Part shown: one piece after another, positions 36,430 through 45,037 of the stretch
Layout: every line of letters starts with the position of its first letter
Position numbering within the stretch: the first letter of the stretch is position 1
DNA from: Bacteroidaceae bacterium
Lineage (GTDB): Bacteria > Bacteroidota > Bacteroidia > Bacteroidales > Bacteroidaceae
NCBI GenBank assembly: GCA_017416805.1
Contig: JAFQBB010000039.1
Span: 62,001-126,000, forward strand
Direction: 5' to 3'
Length of the DNA: 64,000 bases
Position numbers and translations under genes: made by a program
Notes under the pieces: generated by a model
What the model was told of the DNA's origin: nothing
What the model saw: the letters and a program-made list of their open reading frames with translations, nothing else
Database searches by the model: none

Positions 36430-37278
36430 ATGAAATCAGTAGATGAATTGATAGACAGTTTGATAGACCTCGCCTTTGCTGAAGATATAGGCGATGGCGA
36501 CCATACAACCCTTTGTTGCATCCCTGCCGATGCCATGGGCAAGTCTCGCCTGTTGATAAAGGAAGCAGGAGTACTGGCCGGTGTAGAGGTGGCCAAGGAG
36601 ATATTCAACCGTTTCGACCCCACCATGAAAGTGGAAGTCCTGATTGAGGACGGCACAGAGGTGAAGCCTGGCGATGTGGCTATGGTGGTTGAAGGAAAAA
36701 TCCAATCCCTCTTGCAAACCGAGCGTCTGATGCTCAACGTGATGCAACGCATGAGCGGTATAGCCACCATGACACGCCGCTACGTGAAGCAGCTCGAAGG
36801 TACCCGCACCCGTGTGCTCGATACCCGTAAGACTACTCCGGGCTTGCGTATGCTCGAAAAAGCCGCCGTCAAGATAGGAGGCGGAGTAAACCATCGTATC
36901 GGCCTTTTCGATATGATTCTCCTCAAGGACAACCATGTCGATTTTGCCGGAGGTATTGACAAAGCCATCCAACGTGCCAAGGACTATTGTCGTGCGAAAG
37001 GCAAGGAGTTGAAGATAGAGATTGAAGTCCGCAACTTTGACGAACTTGACCAAGTCCTGGCCATCGGAGGTGTTGACCGCATCATGCTTGACAACTTCAC
37101 TCCTGCCGATACACGCAAGGCCGTAGAAATCATTGCCGGCCGCTATGAAACAGAGTCATCCGGAGGAATCACCTTCGACACCTTGCGCGACTATGCCGAG
37201 TGTGGAGTCGATTTCATCTCCGTAGGAGCACTCACGCATTCAGTCAAAGGACTTGACATGAGTTTCAAGGCGTGCTGA
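36430..37278 (+). CDS. nadC: Nicotinate-nucleotide pyrophosphorylase (quinolinate phosphoribosyltransferase)
   Basis: A 282-residue enzyme that turns quinolinate and PRPP into nicotinate mononucleotide, CO2 and pyrophosphate in NAD synthesis. Family signatures include AEDIGDGDHTT (residues 16-26), the hallmark RVLDTRKTTPGLR, GGVNHRIGLFDMILLKDNH and the end GGITFDTLRDYAECGVDFISVGALTHS. The ATG at 36430 gives the usual family length; a longer reading from 36358 is hydrophobic and unsupported. Not linked here to nadA or nadB. The next gene follows after a hairpin repeat. Confidence 0.96.
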   Translation: MKSVDELIDSLIDLAFAEDIGDGDHTTLCCIPADAMGKSRLLIKEAGVLAGVEVAKEIFNRFDPTMKVEVLIEDGTEVKPGDVAMVVEGKIQSLLQTERLMLNVMQRMSGIATMTRRYVKQLEGTRTRVLDTRKTTPGLRMLEKAAVKIGGGVNHRIGLFDMILLKDNHVDFAGGIDKAIQRAKDYCRAKGKELKIEIEVRNFDELDQVLAIGGVDRIMLDNFTPADTRKAVEIIAGRYETESSGGITFDTLRDYAECGVDFISVGALTHSVKGLDMSFKAC

Positions 37279-37291
37279 CTTTTTTAAGTAG

Positions 37292-37361
37292 TAGGCACGG
37301 ATTTCACGGATTACGCGGTTGGTATGTTCAATCTCCGTGTAATCCGTGTGATCTGTGCCTA
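37292..37361. repeat. GCACGGAT hairpin element
   Basis: Left arm 37292-37318 (TAGGCACGGATTTCACGG...) pairs with the right arm 37333-37361 ending ATCTGTGCCTA, with a few mismatches. Same family as 32301-32410 and 54753-54843. It is within the gap between nadC and the peptidase gene and could form a large RNA hairpin. Confidence 0.75.
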
Positions 37362-37388
37362 AAATATGATTTTGAACGAACTTGTTGT

Positions 37389-39152
37389 ATGCGTACATAC
37401 TTCCTGTCCCTTGCATTTGTTCTTTTATCCATCTTTCCCGCCACAGGGCAGGAAAGCCTTTTCCGTCCCCCCTTTGACTTCCCCCTATTCTTAAGCGGAA
37501 ATTTTGCCGAACTTCGGAGCAACCATTTTCACGGAGGAGTTGACTTCAAGACACAAGGCGTGGAAGGCAAACCCCTTCTTTGTCCTGCCGATGGCCATAT
37601 CTCCCGCATCAGTGTCTCCCCCGGAGGATATGGCAACGCCCTCTATATCACCCACGACAACGGCTATACCACCGTACATGGACACCTGCAACGCTTCCTT
37701 CCCGAGGTGGCCGCCCTTGTGCGCGAACATCAATACAAGTACCAGACCTTTCCCCTCGATACCACCCTTGCCCCCGACCGCTTTCCCGTAAAGCAAGGAG
37801 AGGTCGTAGCTTGGGCTGGCAACTCCGGCTATTCCTTCGGCCCTCACCTCCACATGGAAGTGCGCCTTACGGAAACCAATGAGCCGGTCAATCCCCTCGT
37901 TTTCTATAAGGACAAGCTGAAAGATACACGTCCGCCCCGTGCCCACCGCATCAAGATATATCCCATGAAAGGGCAGGGCATAGTCAATGAATCAGAGGCA
38001 CCCCATATCTCCGCCTTCGGTAAAGGAAACCACATAGCCCAGCCCCTTACCGCATGGGGTAAAGTCGGGATAGCCCTCTCCGCCAATGATTACATGGACG
38101 GCACGCACAACACCTATGGCGTATATAGCATCCGCCTGCTGGTCGATGGAGAGGAAGTCTTCGCCTCCTGCACCGACCGCTTCAGTTTTGATGAAAACCT
38201 CCTGATAAACTCATGGACAGACTATGCCGAATACCGTACCCGTAGCCGGTGGTACATGAAATCATTCGTAGCCCCGGGCAACCCCTTACGCATGTTGCAT
38301 ACCCAAGGCGAAGGCAGAGGCATTGTCACCATCAGCGAAGAGCGCCCCTACCATTTCGAATACATCCTCTCCGACCTTCATGGCAACACCTCACGATACA
38401 CTTTCGAGATAACGGGAAAATCCCACCCCCTCTTTGAGACCACCCCCTCTTCGTCTATCCTCAAGTGGGATAAGGAAAACACCATCTCCCATCCGCTCGG
38501 CCTCAAGTTGACCATCCCCCACGGACGGCTTTACGAAGATGCCGACCTTCGCGTCTCAGTATCGTCCGATGCTGAAGCCTATTCCTCCGTCTATAGCCTC
38601 GAAGGCGAAGCCATCCCCCTCTATGGCTATTCTCCCATAGCCATCAAAGTATGGCCGGATTGTGCACAAAGTCCCTCTCCCTCTTCCGGGAGCGACAACC
38701 TCCTTTCCGCATGGCACCGCCCTTGGCCAACCATACCCCCTGCGTATGCCTCCAAACTCTATATCGCCCATCGTCAGAATGGACATACCTCTTCCTTAGG
38801 CGGACGTTACGAAGCAGGATGGATGAAAGCACAGTTGCGCGAGTTAAGCGGTCATTACTTCGTAGCCATCGACACCATTTCGCCCCTTCTGACACCCCTC
38901 ATGCCCGAAAAGTGGTCAAAGACAGGCATTATCTGCCTCAAGGTAACCGATGCCCAAACAGGCATCACCCATTATCGTGCCACCCTTGATGGCCGTTGGA
39001 CCCTGATGGAATACAGTAGCAAGAACCGTCAGTTCACCATCCGTCTTGCCCATTCCCCCTTAAAGAAAAAAGGCCTTCTCCACGACCTCACCATCCACGT
39101 CACCGATGGCGTAGGCAATACCACCACCTTCCGCCGTAAGGTGAGATATTGA
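37389..39152 (+). CDS. M23-family murein endopeptidase-like exported protein
   Basis: A 587-residue exported protein with signal peptide MRTYFLSLAFVLLSIFPATG. The LytM/M23 zinc site is intact: H48-G-G-V-D52 in NHFHGGVDFKT, a HGHL motif, and H153-L-H155 in GPHLHMEV. It would cut peptidoglycan cross-bridges or activate such enzymes in the periplasm. The remaining 430 residues are beta-rich and specific to Bacteroidetes homologues. The ATG at 37389 is used because the upstream frame runs through the hairpin repeat. Codon use is visibly C-rich compared with neighbours. Confidence 0.9.
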   Translation: MRTYFLSLAFVLLSIFPATGQESLFRPPFDFPLFLSGNFAELRSNHFHGGVDFKTQGVEGKPLLCPADGHISRISVSPGGYGNALYITHDNGYTTVHGHLQRFLPEVAALVREHQYKYQTFPLDTTLAPDRFPVKQGEVVAWAGNSGYSFGPHLHMEVRLTETNEPVNPLVFYKDKLKDTRPPRAHRIKIYPMKGQGIVNESEAPHISAFGKGNHIAQPLTAWGKVGIALSANDYMDGTHNTYGVYSIRLLVDGEEVFASCTDRFSFDENLLINSWTDYAEYRTRSRWYMKSFVAPGNPLRMLHTQGEGRGIVTISEERPYHFEYILSDLHGNTSRYTFEITGKSHPLFETTPSSSILKWDKENTISHPLGLKLTIPHGRLYEDADLRVSVSSDAEAYSSVYSLEGEAIPLYGYSPIAIKVWPDCAQSPSPSSGSDNLLSAWHRPWPTIPPAYASKLYIAHRQNGHTSSLGGRYEAGWMKAQLRELSGHYFVAIDTISPLLTPLMPEKWSKTGIICLKVTDAQTGITHYRATLDGRWTLMEYSSKNRQFTIRLAHSPLKKKGLLHDLTIHVTDGVGNTTTFRRKVRY

Positions 39153-39174
39153 CATTATAGGTTCATTGGCCAAG

Positions 39175-39230
39175 TATCTTAAGATACTTCCCGCTTTATC
39201 TTAACTTCTCGGGGCATTTATCTTAAGATA
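39175..39230. repeat. Array of three CTTAAG palindromes at 22-bp spacing
   Basis: TATCTTAAGATA at 39175-39186 and 39219-39230, with a half copy TATCTTAA at 39197. Spacing is exactly 22 and 22 bp, the same as in the CGCTTAAGCG array at 19.3 kb, and the core CTTAAG is shared, while the flanks differ (ATC/GAT against CG/CG). It starts 23 bases after the peptidase stop. The remaining bases to 39450 hold nothing else recognised. Confidence 0.8.
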
Positions 39231-39453
39231 CTTATCTCCATCCCTAATTTCAATTAAATTGCAGAAGGGCCGTCTTGAACAGTGAAAGTCTGTAATCCTG
39301 AGCGGATAGTGAAAAATGTCAGAGATTTGCCAACAGCCATAGTGAGAAGCCCAGTCATTGCCATTGTAAAACTCAATCCCTACACCCTACACCTTTAAAC
39401 GCATTTTATTATTCACTCCTTCATTCTTAATTTGGATTAAGCGAAACTTCACC

Positions 39454-39562
39454 AGTAGCTCGTAGCTCGTCACTCGTAGCTTGTCACTAGTTACTGAATT
39501 TGTGTTCTTCAGCATGTTTTTGCAAAATAATTTATAATTCATAATTCCTAATTCATAATTAA
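39454..39562. repeat. Two heptamer arrays
   Basis: AGCTCGT/CACTCGT units at about 39454-39495, and five clean tandem 7-mers TAATTTA, TAATTCA, TAATTCC, TAATTCA, TAATTAA at 39528-39562, directly abutting the -7 box of the putative RNA gene at 39567. Confidence 0.75.
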
Positions 39563-39566
39563 TTTC

Positions 39567-39574
39567 TATATTTG
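39567..39574 (+). promoter_or_regulatory. Bacteroidales -7 box of the putative RNA gene
   Basis: TATATTTG fits TAnnTTTG. It lies directly after the TAATTCA heptamers; no TTTG is found 19-21 bases upstream. Confidence 0.5.
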
Positions 39575-39579
39575 TCTCG

Positions 39580-39898
39580 TTTCTTGCGCCGAAGCCTTCG
39601 CGGGAAGGAGGTAGGGGTGGGAACACAGACATGTGAAAAGGCGTTTATCAGCGCTTTGTTCTTGGCGTTTCAGAACTTCGCAACTTCTCAAACAGTAGCC
39701 AATGAACATTGCAATGGTAGATGTCCCAGGGTGTGTAATATGCCCATGTTGTATCCGTGTGAACATTGTACGGATACCGTGGTTACATATATGCATATCG
39801 GCGTGGGGCTTCTGCATTGCTCGTTCAGACTACTGTGGGCAATGCGAAGGCCTCGAAACGCGGGACGGGCAATGATACAGGCTCCCGCGCTTTTTTTT
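39580..39898 (+). ncRNA. Putative structured non-coding RNA, about 320 nt
   Basis: The stretch has a -7 box at its left and an intrinsic terminator at its right (CGCGGGA 39859-39865 with TCCCGCG 39883-39889, then 8 T). Its base composition is more G-rich than the surrounding gap. Inside are GTATCCGT/ACGGATAC (39751-39758 with 39770-39777, perfect 8-bp stem), a GCGTTTATCAGCGC stem and a repeated GGGCAATG. A 118-codon frame crosses it, but runs through the terminator and is Cys/His-rich without a family, so an RNA fits better. It is not RNase P, tmRNA or SRP RNA by their motifs; 6S-like or unknown class is possible. Confidence 0.5.
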
Positions 39899-39980
39899 AT
39901 GTGGATGTATCACAAAAGAATACCATAAATAACTGTTCGTTTTGGGGAGTTTGCGGGCATAATAATGAGTGCATACATAT

Positions 39981-40346
39981 ATGAACAAACTCGCATCATT
40001 GTATAAAGTATTTTGTTTTTTCTTCATCACCACATTATTTGCATGTGGTATAAATAGCAAAGATTCTTATTTAGAATCTTTTGAAGAATTTGTTGTGAAA
40101 ATTGAAATGGATGAAGATATAACAGAGGAAGAGCTTACATCAGCAAAGAAGAAATATTTGGATTATACCGAAACTTATTACAACAAGTACAAGGAAGAAT
40201 TAACTAACACAGAAAAAGAGATGGTCGTCAAGTTAAAAGCACGTTACTATGCAGTAATGGCCAAACAAGGATTAAAAGATGCTGGTAGTGCATTGAAAGA
40301 ATTGGGTGAACAAGCAAATGATTTAATTAATGATATGCTGAAATAA
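39981..40346 (+). CDS. Small lipoprotein, first gene of the tubulin-like operon
   Basis: A 121-residue protein with a lipoprotein signal (VFCFFFITTLFACGINSK, lipobox LFAC with Cys at about 22). The mature part is a charged helical domain (SYLESFEEFVVKIEMDEDITEEEL...) ending in an amphipathic ALKELGEQANDLINDML helix. It looks like the DUF6565-type lipoproteins of Bacteroidales, a tentative recall. It sits 2 bases before the vWA gene. The AT-rich composition begins here and lasts through the operon. No clear promoter was found; read-through from the RNA gene is possible. Confidence 0.75.
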   Translation: MNKLASLYKVFCFFFITTLFACGINSKDSYLESFEEFVVKIEMDEDITEEELTSAKKKYLDYTETYYNKYKEELTNTEKEMVVKLKARYYAVMAKQGLKDAGSALKELGEQANDLINDMLK

Positions 40347-40348
40347 TC

Positions 40349-41353
40349 ATGAAACTTAGAATTATATATCTTTTTTGTTGTGCCTATTTGATGGTAACTG
40401 TTTCGTTGGCACAACAGAGTCGTTTCAAGAATGAAAGACGTATTTATCTATGGGATGTGACATTATCAATGAAAGGAGGAGGTAGCCAACCAACCCCAAA
40501 CATTTACGATAAAGTTGTTGATGCTCTTGAAAAAGACATCAATAGTATAAATGATGAACAGACTGAAATTTTGGTGCTTCCTTTTCAAACGTCTATTTTG
40601 GACTATTGGAAAACCTTAGCGACCTCTACGGGAAAGAAATCTTTAATTGATAAGATTAAAGATTTCAATAATAATAATCTGACTAAAACAAACATTGCGT
40701 TACCCATGGAAAAGGTTATGACCACATGGATTAAACCTGACAAGCGTAATGTGTTGATTCTTTTAACAGATGGTATTCAGAATGCCACTCCTAAACAGGA
40801 ACTTATAGAGCAGATTCAAAAATGGTGTAGAATTGCTGAAAAGAATGATGCACATGCTTTTTATGTGATGTTGACGCAATTTGCTCAAGATGAAGAATTG
40901 ATAAAAGTTATAGATGAAACATGTCGAATGTCTAAAATTGTCATAGATGATGATTTTGATATAAATTTTGTAGAATTACTACCCCAATCCAATTATAAAT
41001 ATAATATAAAGGATGATGCTGGTAAAAAGTTGTCTCTTCAAATTGAATATAAAAAGAATATCAAGATTCCAGAAGATTTGGAGGTGCTATGTTATTGTGA
41101 ACCGAATCCTTATGTTGATATAAATCAAACCGCCACTATAAAAAACAATTTGTTAGAGATAGCAATGAAGCAGAAACAATGTTATGATTCATTAAAAGTA
41201 AGATTGCCACAAAATGTAAATGAACAAATTATGGTTCATTTTGAAATGAAAGAACCTGAAAAGCATCCAAAAGTACAATTACTGAATGATGAATGTACTT
41301 TAGAATTGATAAATAAACCTGAAAAAACATTAAAAGTCTATGTTAAAGATTAA
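40349..41353 (+). CDS. Exported von Willebrand factor A domain protein
   Basis: A 334-residue protein with a signal peptide (LRIIYLFCCAYLMVTVSLAQ). It has a vWA domain: strand and MIDAS start IYLWDVTLSM (D36-x-T38-x-S40, Thr for the first Ser), the Thr loop NLTKTN (T112/T114) and VLILLTDG (D141). Metal-dependent binding of a protein partner is expected, on the periplasmic side or outer face. A beta-rich C-terminal part (about 215-334) follows. Spacing of 2 bases from the lipoprotein gene and a 14-bp overlap with the next gene tie it to the operon. Confidence 0.82.
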   Translation: MKLRIIYLFCCAYLMVTVSLAQQSRFKNERRIYLWDVTLSMKGGGSQPTPNIYDKVVDALEKDINSINDEQTEILVLPFQTSILDYWKTLATSTGKKSLIDKIKDFNNNNLTKTNIALPMEKVMTTWIKPDKRNVLILLTDGIQNATPKQELIEQIQKWCRIAEKNDAHAFYVMLTQFAQDEELIKVIDETCRMSKIVIDDDFDINFVELLPQSNYKYNIKDDAGKKLSLQIEYKKNIKIPEDLEVLCYCEPNPYVDINQTATIKNNLLEIAMKQKQCYDSLKVRLPQNVNEQIMVHFEMKEPEKHPKVQLLNDECTLELINKPEKTLKVYVKD

Positions 41354-42248
41354 ATCATATATTTGTTGGATAATTACTACTCTTGTATTGGTTTCTTGCG
41401 AAAAAGAGATTGATACTTCTATGTTGTGGGGAAAGACTGATTATTATACAGATTTCATGTTTTATGAATATGAACCGGTGAGGATGACAAAAACCATTTG
41501 CTTTGATGCAAATAAAGATTCTGAAGGCCGTGTAGGGAATGTCAGATTCAGTCTTTATAAGATGTCAAATGATAGTACTTATGTTCCTGTAAAAGACGAT
41601 ATTCTTTTATATAAAAATGAAAACCTTTGTAGCGATAATATATTAGAAATTACGCCTCATGACAAAGAGATAAGATTAGGAATAGAATTTACTCCTACTG
41701 CAAAAGAGGGAACGCACAAATGGTTCTTGAAAGTCTTAGATAATGGAGGATTCGACCGAATCAATGACTATTCAACAGAAGATGAAGCATTGCCTTTATT
41801 ATTGGAATGGAAAGCTGAAAAGAATAATGTATCAAATCCTTTGGCATTAGGATTAGGATGGTTATTCTTTATTCTGTTAGGTCTTCTTTTGATATGGTTG
41901 TTCATCATGAAGCCTATAATGTATCCAACATTTAAAGTGGGTAATATACAAATCATAAGTGGTTCATATTATTCAACTAAAAAAATAAACAAGGCACGAA
42001 AATTAGTTGTGACCTCATCCCCTAAAAGACAAAGTTCCGTAAATAAATTCTTTACTGGAAAAATCATCTATGAACGAAATGAAATGTGGAAAGATGAATG
42101 GGAATTACATCCCAAAGGGAAAGGGGCAAGATTGGTAGGCAATCGAAAATATACAATAAATCCGTTCGCTGTTTCATTAGAAAAACATAATGAATATCAA
42201 TTAGAACATTTGGAGTCAGAGGTTAAAGCAAAAATTACACTATTGTAA
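41340..42248 (+). CDS. Membrane-anchored lipoprotein of unknown function
   Basis: A 302-residue protein with an N-terminal lipoprotein-like signal (WIITTLVLVSCEK, Cys at 20). An extracytoplasmic beta domain (about 25-165) resembles a plain Ig-like sandwich. A strong transmembrane helix LGLGWLFFILLGLLLIWLFIMK follows (about 176-196), then a basic, probably cytoplasmic, domain of 100 residues (KPIMYPTFKVGNIQIISG...). This topology could link the vWA protein outside to the tubulin-like protein inside. I do not recognise the family. It overlaps the vWA gene by 14 bp. Confidence 0.7.
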   Translation: MLKIKSYICWIITTLVLVSCEKEIDTSMLWGKTDYYTDFMFYEYEPVRMTKTICFDANKDSEGRVGNVRFSLYKMSNDSTYVPVKDDILLYKNENLCSDNILEITPHDKEIRLGIEFTPTAKEGTHKWFLKVLDNGGFDRINDYSTEDEALPLLLEWKAEKNNVSNPLALGLGWLFFILLGLLLIWLFIMKPIMYPTFKVGNIQIISGSYYSTKKINKARKLVVTSSPKRQSSVNKFFTGKIIYERNEMWKDEWELHPKGKGARLVGNRKYTINPFAVSLEKHNEYQLEHLESEVKAKITLL

Positions 42249-42272
42249 ATAATAACTTAAATATATAATATT

Positions 42273-45026
42273 ATGGCAACTAAAATTAGAAGATGCCTAT
42301 ATGTTGGATTAGGCGGTACAGGAATGAGCGCATTGCTCAACACAAAGAAAACATTTGTTGAAACTTATGGTGAAGTTCCTCCCATGATTGGATTCTTGGG
42401 TATTGATACCGATGGAGGAGTATATAGAAGAGAGTTAGATTCCAAACATGGTAAAATATCATTAAGTCCAAATGAACAATTACCTATTAAAGTTGATGAT
42501 GCGAGACCTATTTATGAGGTAGAAAAATCACATTTTGGATGGTTGCCTGAAGATAATTTATATGCCTTAACTTCTATGACGTTAGGTGCTGGACAAGTTC
42601 GTAGTAATGGAAGATTTGCTTTAACAGTCAATCACAGAGATGTAGAAGATAAGATAAAATCAATGATAAACTCCATCACACAGGCTTCTATTACAAGTAA
42701 TGTGAAATATGAGTTATTGGCAACAGAAGTTGAAATTCATGTCATATTTTCTGTTTGTGGAGGCACAGGATGCGGAACATTTATTAATATGGCTTATTTA
42801 TTACGTAAATGTGCTCCCAAATGTAAAATCACTGGATATGGAGTGTTGCCTGATGTATTTGAAGCAATGTCATCAACAGGTATGGCGAAAGTAAAACCTA
42901 ATGCATATGGTGCGATTCAAGATTTAGATTGGTTGATGCATTTAAGTTTAAACAGTGATAAGGTTGCTTTTGATTATATCAATTATATACAGGAAACAAA
43001 CGAAAAACCTTTCAATGCATTCTTTTTTGTTGATAACAAGAATTCAAACAATGATTCTTACTTGCATGTTGACCAATTAACAGAGATGATAAGTTTGGCT
43101 TTGGTAACTTCTGCTGGAGAATTATCAACCGCTGCAGCCAGTGTCAGTGATAATCTGGAGAAAAATATCAGAGAAGGCTCAATGGATATAGAAAACAAAA
43201 AAGCATGGGCTGCAGGATTGGGAGTTTGCGAAATCATGTATCATGGAGAAGATCTTAAAAAACTATATGCTTGCAAAACTGCTACAAGAGTCATTGAACG
43301 TCTATTAAATAGTTGTGTTGATTCCAATACGATTGTTAATTCATGGATAGATTCTCCCAATGTGAATATCCGAGAAAATAATGGTTTTGATAATGTTATC
43401 AATTTTATGCTGAATCAACAACCTCCTTATCAATTAACAGTAATTGATGATAAAGCTAATGCGACTCCAGAAATTGACAGTTATATAAAATCTGCAAAAC
43501 CCAAAGATGGTGAGGTTGAAAGGAAAATACAAGAATTGAATAGCAGAGTCGTTAATGAACTTCATGACTTGATAAAAAAAGAAATAAATCAAGAATGTGG
43601 AATTGGAGCTGCAGAAAGTATAATATTGGGAATTCAAGCTCAAGTTGATTTGTTTTTGTCAGAAATGAATGCCGAAGTAAATGAGTTGAATGAACAATTA
43701 CCAAGAATAGAATCTTCATTAAAAATTGCAATCAATGATTTAGCAGAATATGATAGCAGATTTTTTAAAAGAAGAGGAGTGCTCGAAGAATATGCCAATG
43801 GTGTCATAGAAGTTGCATCTCGAAAAGTTATATGTGAACGTGATATCATTAGACGTAATGCCGCTATCACATTTTACAATGGATTAAAAACAGAATTATT
43901 AGATATATACAATAAGGTGTCCAATATAAAAAGGATGCTGATTGTTATATCTGAAGAAATGACAAACCGGATAGCAGAAATACAAAATCATGTAGGAAAA
44001 GCGTCACAAACATTCCAAATTGATTTGGCTCAAGAAGAAATCTCTCAAATAGTAATAAAAGATGCAGAGATACAAATTTCAGAATTTCTAAAAACATTGT
44101 CTTCTGAAAACAAAATTTTCGATTTTGACAACAAGAGAAAGGATGAGGTTATTAATCTGTTACTAAATTATACAACAGAGTTACCAACATCAAGAAGTTT
44201 TGGAAATAAAACTATTGATGATGTATTAGACAATATGGAAGAAACGGAATTTGAACAAATTCTTCAAATGGCTATAAATAAATCTAATCCACTTCTCAGG
44301 TATGATTATAGAGGCTATACTCCGATGGAAAGACCGGCTAATAGTTATTATATAGGTGTTCCTAATAAGAAATATTCGCGTTTATGTAAAGGGGATAAAT
44401 TTAAAAATCTATTACAAGGTCATATTGATGTTGATTTTGCAAGTATAGGGGTAAAAGACAGAGTTATAATATATCGGCAAGTTGGAGTAATGCCTGCATA
44501 TTGTATATCTTCTTTATCCTCATGTCAGGAAAAATATAATAACATTATGTCTATGACGGATCATTATATTCCTCATTTTGATAAAAATATATATATAAAA
44601 ATGCAACGTGAAGATTATAGTCTATATCCTAAAATTGCATCTGATGACAGTCTCGAATTATGGGTAAAAGGATTCATCTTTAATCTTGTAAAGAATGAGA
44701 ATGATATGTATTACTTCAAAAGCGACGAATTAGGGGATCCATTAGATGACAATTGGGTCGAACTTGCGAAATATCGTGATGAAGCATTTGATATATTTAA
44801 ACGACAAAAAGGTATTATCAGAAAAGAATTCAATGACTTCTTTACCCAATATCAGAAGACCAAAGGAGCTGACAATATGAAATTGTTAGTAGATGATGCC
44901 AAAAATAACTATTTTGTAAAATATTCTCAAATCAATATGACACGGGAAGAAATAAAGCAGAAAGGGTTTGAAGTCATCCGCAAATTGATTACTGATGAGT
45001 TAGAATACGTAAAGAAAGAATTGTAA
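42273..45026 (+). CDS. Tubulin/FtsZ-like GTPase (Tubulin_2 type)
   Basis: A 917-residue cytoplasmic protein. The start RRCLYVGLGGTGMSALLN (G12-L-G-G-T-G17) is the first nucleotide loop, and FSVCGGTGCGTFINMA (G163-G-T-G-C-G168) is the tubulin signature (GGGTGSG in tubulins). This fits the Tubulin_2 family, long proteins distinct from FtsZ (about 400 residues). Residues about 420-620 are helical and coiled-coil-like (ELNEQLPRIESSLKIAI..., ITQ/EIQ heptads), an addition typical of these proteins. It probably forms GTP-dependent filaments or rings. Its neighbours (vWA, lipoproteins, papain-like membrane protein) suggest an envelope-remodelling machine. That role is inference. Confidence 0.82.
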   Translation: MATKIRRCLYVGLGGTGMSALLNTKKTFVETYGEVPPMIGFLGIDTDGGVYRRELDSKHGKISLSPNEQLPIKVDDARPIYEVEKSHFGWLPEDNLYALTSMTLGAGQVRSNGRFALTVNHRDVEDKIKSMINSITQASITSNVKYELLATEVEIHVIFSVCGGTGCGTFINMAYLLRKCAPKCKITGYGVLPDVFEAMSSTGMAKVKPNAYGAIQDLDWLMHLSLNSDKVAFDYINYIQETNEKPFNAFFFVDNKNSNNDSYLHVDQLTEMISLALVTSAGELSTAAASVSDNLEKNIREGSMDIENKKAWAAGLGVCEIMYHGEDLKKLYACKTATRVIERLLNSCVDSNTIVNSWIDSPNVNIRENNGFDNVINFMLNQQPPYQLTVIDDKANATPEIDSYIKSAKPKDGEVERKIQELNSRVVNELHDLIKKEINQECGIGAAESIILGIQAQVDLFLSEMNAEVNELNEQLPRIESSLKIAINDLAEYDSRFFKRRGVLEEYANGVIEVASRKVICERDIIRRNAAITFYNGLKTELLDIYNKVSNIKRMLIVISEEMTNRIAEIQNHVGKASQTFQIDLAQEEISQIVIKDAEIQISEFLKTLSSENKIFDFDNKRKDEVINLLLNYTTELPTSRSFGNKTIDDVLDNMEETEFEQILQMAINKSNPLLRYDYRGYTPMERPANSYYIGVPNKKYSRLCKGDKFKNLLQGHIDVDFASIGVKDRVIIYRQVGVMPAYCISSLSSCQEKYNNIMSMTDHYIPHFDKNIYIKMQREDYSLYPKIASDDSLELWVKGFIFNLVKNENDMYYFKSDELGDPLDDNWVELAKYRDEAFDIFKRQKGIIRKEFNDFFTQYQKTKGADNMKLLVDDAKNNYFVKYSQINMTREEIKQKGFEVIRKLITDELEYVKKEL

Positions 45027-45037
45027 ACGATATCTAT

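Noticed and set aside
39572..39928. 118-codon plus-strand frame (Cys/His-rich)
   Set aside because: It runs through the hairpin and T-run of an apparent terminator and matches no family; a structured RNA explains the region better.
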